A stretch of 9,945 nucleotides of DNA from Pseudomonadota bacterium (GTDB lineage: Bacteria > Myxococcota > Polyangia > Polyangiales > Polyangiaceae): assembly GCA_023419055.1 (NCBI GenBank), contig JAEZYO010000251.1, forward strand, positions 1-9,945. The letters run 5' to 3'. The notes under the pieces were generated by a model. The model had not been told where the DNA came from. It did not search any database and worked only from the letters and a program-made list of their open reading frames with translations. Shown piece by piece: positions 6,600 to 9,945 of the stretch. The position numbers and the translations under genes were made by a program. The first letter of the stretch is position 1. Each line of letters begins with the position of its first letter.

Positions 6600-7013
6600 A
6601 TGCGATTCATGTTGTTGGTGAAGGGTAATGCGGAGTCCGAAGCGGGAGTCCTCCCGACCCCGGCGGAGCTCGAAGAGATGGGGAAGTTCAACGATCAGAT
6701 GATCAAGGCGGGCATCATGCTGGCGGGTGACGGGCTCCAGGCGAGCTCGAAGGGAGCGCGCGTGAAGTTCAAAGACCGAAAGCCCACGGTCGTCGACGGC
6801 CCGTTCGCCGAAGCGAAGGAGCTCGTGGCGGGCTACTGGATCATCCAGGTGAAGTCGAAGGAGGAAGCCATCGAGTGGGCGCGTCGCGTCCCGTTCGTCG
6901 ACGGGGAGATCGAGGTGCGCCAGATCTTCGAGCTCGAAGACTTCGCGATGGCCCCCGACGTGATGGCGGACTGGAAGGGGCGAGAGCAAGCGTTCAAAGA
7001 TCAGGGGCAGTAA
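6600..7013 (+). CDS. YCII/DGPF family protein, single domain
   Basis: A 137-residue single-domain DGPF protein of normal family length, with a ferredoxin-like alpha/beta fold expected. VVDGPF (64-69) is followed by EAKELVAGYWI, and the protein ends in a helix-rich tail after FELEDF (110-115). It is close to both halves of the upstream fusion protein, most strongly at the N terminus: both begin MRFM, and both genes start with the same ATGCGATTCATG, pointing to local duplication. AAGGAG lies 7 nt before the ATG, and the gap to the upstream stop is 24 bp, so the two genes are surely co-transcribed. Its function is unknown beyond the family's link to ECF sigma factors. Confidence 0.9.
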   Translation: MRFMLLVKGNAESEAGVLPTPAELEEMGKFNDQMIKAGIMLAGDGLQASSKGARVKFKDRKPTVVDGPFAEAKELVAGYWIIQVKSKEEAIEWARRVPFVDGEIEVRQIFELEDFAMAPDVMADWKGREQAFKDQGQ

Positions 7014-7033
7014 GGACGAGGAGAGCGCCGAGC

Positions 7034-7393
7034 ATGCGATTCATCTGCATCTTCACGCCTGACCCGACGAAGCGCTCCGAACCCCCGACTCCGGAGCAGC
7101 ACCTCGAGCTCGGCAGGTTCGTCGACGAGAACCGCGCGAGCGGAAGGCTGATCGCGAGCGGCGGCATGTACCCGGTGGCGCACGGCGGAGCTCACCTTGC
7201 CGCGCGCGGCGGCGAGGTGAGGGTGCTCGACGGCCCCTACGCCGAGAGCAAGGAGGTCATCGCTGGCTTCGCGCTGGTCGACGTGAAGGATCGCGAGGAG
7301 GCGATCGCGCTCGGGCGTCGCTTCCTCTCGCTCGCCGGAGACGGTGAAGCGCTCGTTTACGAGGTCGAAGACAATCCTCCAGGCTGTGGCTGA
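7034..7393 (+). CDS. YCII/DGPF family protein, divergent paralogue
   Basis: A 119-residue DGPF-family protein with DGPY (66-69) followed by ESKEVIAGFALV and an EEAIALGRRFLSL helix. It is shorter than and clearly diverged from the other copies: the first loop is rich in Pro and polar residues (TPDPTKRSEPPTPEQ), and it carries GGMYPVAHGG (43-52), resembling a distinct DGPF subfamily. The ATG at 7034 is chosen because it opens with MRF like its neighbours and has GAGGAG 10 nt upstream. An open frame reaching back to 6875 overlaps the previous gene and is a shadow. It lies 20 bp after the previous stop and 63 bp before the sigma gene. Its divergence suggests a separate ligand or a heteromeric partner, not simple redundancy. 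Confidence 0.9.
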   Translation: MRFICIFTPDPTKRSEPPTPEQHLELGRFVDENRASGRLIASGGMYPVAHGGAHLAARGGEVRVLDGPYAESKEVIAGFALVDVKDREEAIALGRRFLSLAGDGEALVYEVEDNPPGCG

Positions 7394-7420
7394 GCCCGGC
7401 GAGTAGCAGGAGCGTAATCC

Positions 7421-7448
7421 TTGCGCTATCGGTCAAAAGTGCTCTAGT
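7421..7448 (+). promoter_or_regulatory. possible promoter of the sigma factor gene
   Basis: TTGCGC (7421-7426) and TCTAGT (7443-7448) are 16 bp apart and resemble a weak housekeeping promoter. The start would fall at about 7455-7457, on the GTG. No TGTCGA motif is seen in this 63-bp gap, so the sigma gene may not be directly autoregulated here, though read-through from the DGPF operon remains possible. Confidence 0.35.
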
Positions 7449-7456
7449 CCGGGTCC

Positions 7457-8734
7457 GTGACGGACCTCGACACCGCCCGCGCGATCCACGCCGTCTTCCG
7501 CATCGAGTCGCCTCGCATCATCGCCGGCCTCACGCGCATGGTGCGCGACGTCGGCCTCGCCGAGGAGCTCGCGCAAGATGCGCTGGTGACCGCGCTCGAG
7601 CACTGGCCCGAATCGGGCGTTCCGGAGAACCCGGGCGCCTGGTTGATGGCGACGGCCAAGCGGCGCGCCATCGACGAGCTCCGGCGCACGCGCCGGGTAG
7701 AGCGCAAGCACGAGGAGCTCGGTCACGAGCTCGAAGCGCGGCAGGGCAAGATGCCTGACATCGAGGCTGCCATCGACGAGGACCTGGGAGACGATCTCTT
7801 GCGCCTCGTGTTCACGTCTTGTCACCCGGTCCTCTCGACCGAGGCGCGCGTCGCGCTCACCCTGCGGCTGCTGGGCGGGCTCACGACGGACGAGATCGCT
7901 CGCGCCTTCCTGGTCCCGGAGCCCACCATCGCGCAGCGTATCGTGCGCGCCAAGAAGACGCTCGCCGAGAAGCAGGTTCCCTTCGAGGTCCCGCGCGGGC
8001 CGGAGCTCGCGGAGCGTCTCGCCTCGGTGCTCGAGGTCATTTACCTGATCTTCAACGAAGGTTATTCCGCGACCGCCGGGGACGACTGGATGCGCCCCGC
8101 GCTCTGCGAAGACGCGCTCCGGCTCGGGCGCGTGCTCGCCGGCCTCGCTCCGAAGGAAGCGGAGGTCCACGGCCTGGTGGCGTTGATGGAGATCCAGGCG
8201 TCGCGCTCCAAGGCTCGTGTCGGGCCGAACGGCGAGCCCATCCTCCTCCTCGACCAGAACCGCGGCCGCTGGGACCATTTGTTGATCCGACGCGGCCTCG
8301 CCGCGCTCGCGCGAGCGGAGGAGCTCGGGGGCGCCCGGGGGCCCTACGCGCTGCAAGCGGCGATCGCCGCGTGTCACGCGCGCGCCAAGACGGCCGAGGA
8401 GACCGACTGGCGCCGCATCGCGGTCCTCTACTACGCGCTCGCGCAGCGGACACCTTCGCCGATCGTCGAGCTCAATCGCGCCGTGGCGGTCGGGATGGCG
8501 TTCGGACCAGAGGCGGGCCTGCGCCTGGTCGACGCTCTGCGCGAAGAGCCCTCGCTCGCGAAGTATCACCTGCTCCCGAGCGTGCGAGGCGACCTGCTCG
8601 CCAAGCTCGAGCGTCACGAGGAGGCCGCGACCGAGTTCGAGCGTGCGGCGAGCCTCACCCGGAATGCGCGCGAGCAGAGCTTGCTCGAAGAGCGCGCCCG
8701 AGCGAGTCGCGCGCAAACGAAGGCCTCGCACTGA
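7457..8734 (+). CDS. ECF sigma factor with C-terminal TPR-like extension (ECF42 type)
   Basis: A 425-residue RNA polymerase sigma factor, about twice the usual ECF length. Region 2 covers about 8-77 (AEELAQDALVTALEHWP, then NPGAWLMATAKRRAIDELRR), and region 4 about 110-170 (LRLLGGLTTDEIARAFLVPEPTIAQRIVRAKK, read here as three segments with the helix-turn-helix at about 143-165). The remaining 250 residues are the extension typical of group ECF42 (COG4941-like): IFNEGYSA (198-205), LLLDQNRGRWD (263-273), an IAVLYYALAQ...VELNRAVAV block, and a TPR-like end (about 370-405). In this group the extension is thought to replace a separate anti-sigma factor, and none is seen nearby. The DGPF genes directly upstream are the group's conserved neighbours and likely targets. 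An in-frame TAG at 7445 leaves GTG 7457 as the first possible start; it has no Shine-Dalgarno sequence, so the message is probably leaderless. Confidence 0.92.
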   Translation: MTDLDTARAIHAVFRIESPRIIAGLTRMVRDVGLAEELAQDALVTALEHWPESGVPENPGAWLMATAKRRAIDELRRTRRVERKHEELGHELEARQGKMPDIEAAIDEDLGDDLLRLVFTSCHPVLSTEARVALTLRLLGGLTTDEIARAFLVPEPTIAQRIVRAKKTLAEKQVPFEVPRGPELAERLASVLEVIYLIFNEGYSATAGDDWMRPALCEDALRLGRVLAGLAPKEAEVHGLVALMEIQASRSKARVGPNGEPILLLDQNRGRWDHLLIRRGLAALARAEELGGARGPYALQAAIAACHARAKTAEETDWRRIAVLYYALAQRTPSPIVELNRAVAVGMAFGPEAGLRLVDALREEPSLAKYHLLPSVRGDLLAKLERHEEAATEFERAASLTRNAREQSLLEERARASRAQTKASH

Positions 8735-8765
8735 ATCGCACCCGGAAAAAGTGGAGCGCGACAGC

Positions 8766-8796
8766 TTGACTCTCCAGTAACTGGAGGTCCCATAGT
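8766..8796 (+). promoter_or_regulatory. MerR-type promoter and operator
   Basis: TTGACT (-35, 8766-8771) and CATAGT (-10, 8791-8796) are 19 bp apart, the overlong spacing typical of MerR-controlled promoters. Within the spacer lies a perfect 15-bp dyad, CTCCAGT-A-ACTGGAG (8772-8786). The predicted start, 7 nt after the -10, is the A of the regulator's own ATG at 8803. A bound MerR dimer would untwist this spacer to allow transcription, so the gene is almost certainly autoregulated. Confidence 0.8.
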
Positions 8797-8802
8797 TCCC
8801 GC

Positions 8803-9723
8803 ATGGCGAAGGAGCGACTCACCATCGGTGAGCTCTCGCGTCGGACGGGAGTTCCGGTCAAAACCCTGCGATTTTACTCGGACGAGGGCCTCTTGCCCCC
8901 GCTCGAGCGGTCGGAGGGCCGCTATCGGCTCTACGGAGACGAAGCGCTCGTCCGGCTCGATCTGGTCCGCACGCTGCGGGAAGCGGGCCTGAGCCTCGAC
9001 TCGATCAAAAAGGTGCTCCGGCGCGAGACGTCGCTCGCCGAAGCGCTGTCGCTCCGGCTCGCAGCGGTGGAAGCACACCTGGCCTCCCTTTCCCGAATCA
9101 GGGCGGCGCTGCGCGCGGCCCTCCGCTCCGAGCCGACCGAAGACGACGTGAGGAGGCTGTGCGCCGTGACCCGACTTTCCAACGAAGAGCGTAAGGCAGT
9201 GATCCAGGGCTTCTACGATCGAATCGCCGAAGGCATCCCGATCGACGAGCAGTGGAAGCGGCAGATGATCGAGGCGAGCGCGCCGAAGCTCCCCGACAAT
9301 CCCAGCCCCGAGCAGCTCGACGCGTGGATCGAGCTCGCGGAGCTCGTCTCCGATCCGACCTTCGTCGAGCGCCTACGAGACAGCGCGAAGGAGGTCTGGG
9401 GGAAGTTCGACATGCAGGCGATGCGGCTCGCCGGCGATGAGGCAACGCTCGCAGCGAAGGACGCGGAGGCGCGCGGCGTCGCTCCCGAGAGTGAGGAAGC
9501 TCGAGCGATCGTGGAGCGCTACGGGGCACGGCTCGCTGTCGCCAAGGGCGAGAGCTTCGACGCCGACTCTCGGCGCGCGATCCGAGAGCGATTCGAGCGC
9601 CACGACCCGCGCGAAGGTCGCTACTGGGAGCTCGTGGGCGTGATGAACGGCAGGCCAGCCATGTCGAGCGACGTGAAGGCCTGGGCGCTCATCAAGGCCG
9701 CGGTGCTGCACCATTTCACCTGA
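8803..9723 (+). CDS. MerR family transcriptional regulator
   Basis: A 306-residue DNA-binding regulator. The winged helix-turn-helix is at about 6-75: LTIGELSRRTGVPVKTLRFY, then SDEGLLPP, GRYRLYGDEAL and REAGLSLDSIKKVL. A dimerisation helix follows at about 77-110. The remaining 190 residues form a helical effector domain with LSNEERKAVIQGFYDRIAEG (125-144); this is longer than in metal sensors, and I do not recognise its ligand. Only one Cys (120) is seen, with no Cys pair, so metal or redox sensing of the CueR/SoxR kind is unlikely; an organic ligand or drug is more plausible. The ATG is the first start in this frame. GGAGG (8783-8787) is 15 nt away, too far for normal pairing, and the promoter places the transcript start on the ATG, so translation is probably leaderless. 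It follows the sigma gene by 68 bp but has its own promoter. Confidence 0.93.
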   Translation: MAKERLTIGELSRRTGVPVKTLRFYSDEGLLPPLERSEGRYRLYGDEALVRLDLVRTLREAGLSLDSIKKVLRRETSLAEALSLRLAAVEAHLASLSRIRAALRAALRSEPTEDDVRRLCAVTRLSNEERKAVIQGFYDRIAEGIPIDEQWKRQMIEASAPKLPDNPSPEQLDAWIELAELVSDPTFVERLRDSAKEVWGKFDMQAMRLAGDEATLAAKDAEARGVAPESEEARAIVERYGARLAVAKGESFDADSRRAIRERFERHDPREGRYWELVGVMNGRPAMSSDVKAWALIKAAVLHHFT

Positions 9724-9739
9724 TGGTGGCGGCCGGGGC

Positions 9740-9768
9740 TTGACGGTCCGAAGGCTGGACGCCATATA
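9740..9768 (+). promoter_or_regulatory. sigma-70-like promoter of the ArsR gene
   Basis: TTGACG (9740-9745) and CATATA (9763-9768) are spaced by 17 bp; TATAGC (9765-9770, 19 bp) is a less likely -10. Transcription would start near 9775, right at the edge of the GGTTA/TAACC operator, so a repressor bound there would block initiation. It is the best housekeeping-type promoter in the window. Confidence 0.65.
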
Positions 9769-9775
9769 GCCACCA

Positions 9776-9796
9776 GGTTATCTAACCGAGAGGTTA
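9776..9796 (+). promoter_or_regulatory. ArsR operator candidate, three GGTTA half-sites
   Basis: GGTTA (9776-9780), TAACC (9783-9787) and GGTTA (9792-9796) form two overlapping inverted repeats with 2-bp and 4-bp centres; AGGTTAT also recurs as a direct repeat 16 bp apart. The array spans from the predicted transcription start to one base before the ATG, and the ribosome-binding GAGAGG (9788-9793) lies inside it. This is the expected place for an ArsR repressor to control its own gene. Confidence 0.6.
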
Positions 9797-9797
9797 T

Positions 9798-9945
9798 ATG
9801 CAACAAGCCGAGCTGCTCGATCGCACGTTCGCCGCGCTGGCCGACCCCACGCGCCGGGCCATTTTGGCCCGGTTGGCGCAGGGAGAGGCGAGCGTCACGG
9901 AGCTCGCCGAACCTTTCGACATGAGCCAGCCGGCGATCTCCAAGC
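9798..9945 (+). CDS. ArsR family transcriptional regulator (N-terminal part)
   Basis: The first 49 residues of a small winged helix-turn-helix repressor; the gene runs off the right edge. The opening DRTFAALADPTRRAILARLA (8-27) is the ArsR-family signature, followed by ASVTELAEPFDMSQPAISK (31-49), the recognition-helix region. No metal-binding ELCVCDL-type motif is present in the first helices, so this resembles the non-metal ArsR subgroup that often precedes SRPBCC/AHSA1 or DGPF-type genes. Whether such a gene follows cannot be seen. GAGAGG lies 4 nt before the ATG, slightly close. The gene has its own promoter and operator and lies 74 bp after the MerR gene. Confidence 0.9.
   Translation, partial: MQQAELLDRTFAALADPTRRAILARLAQGEASVTELAEPFDMSQPAISK

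Noticed and set aside
6875..7033. N-terminal extension of the third DGPF protein
   Set aside because: It overlaps the preceding DGPF gene in another frame and is Arg/Gly-rich; ATG 7034 has a ribosome site and opens with the family MRF.
5603..8734. Mobile element or recent transfer of the DGPF-sigma block
   Set aside because: No transposase, integrase, flanking repeats or tRNA is seen, and codon style matches the neighbouring genes.

Overview
The window is high-GC DNA with dense genes, frequent GTG starts and short intergenic gaps. A lipoprotein with a long Gly/Ser/Thr linker, together with the gene complement, suggests a myxobacterium (Myxococcota, probably the Polyangia group). This is inference from style and families, as no marker gene is present. 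There are nine protein genes (one cut by the right edge), and I see no rRNA, tRNA, CRISPR, phage or insertion element.

Left part (1-1419): a minus-strand surface lipoprotein whose C-terminal half looks like a family 14 polysaccharide lyase, followed by a 226-bp divergent intergenic region with inverted repeats.

Repair block (1420-5602): a LigC-type ATP-dependent DNA ligase (+), a stand-alone LigD-type polymerase/primase (-) meeting it tail to tail with 7 bp between, and, diverging from the polymerase across 57 bp, a PolX-family polymerase fused to a PHP nuclease/phosphatase domain. Ligase, ribonucleotide-preferring gap-filling polymerase and PolX/PHP together look like a gap-repair (base-excision or end-joining) toolkit. 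No Ku gene is visible here.

Signalling block (5603-8734): an AT-rich spacer carrying an ECF-type promoter candidate, three genes for YCII/DGPF-family small proteins (the first a fusion of two domains, so four domains in all), then a sigma factor with a long C-terminal helical/TPR extension. This is the arrangement of the ECF42 sigma group with DGPF proteins. The promoter candidate before the first DGPF gene carries TGTCGA, the -35 motif I recall for this group, so the sigma factor probably drives the DGPF genes.

Right part (8735-9945): a MerR-family regulator behind a textbook MerR promoter (19-bp spacer with a perfect 15-bp dyad) whose predicted transcription start falls on the ATG, then the start of an ArsR-family regulator with a repeated GGTTA/TAACC operator over its transcription and translation start. 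No wholly new system is evident. The points most worth testing are the ECF42-DGPF circuit with its fused DGPF protein, the LigC/polymerase/PolX island with an unrecognised C-terminal module on the polymerase, and the likely leaderless messages.
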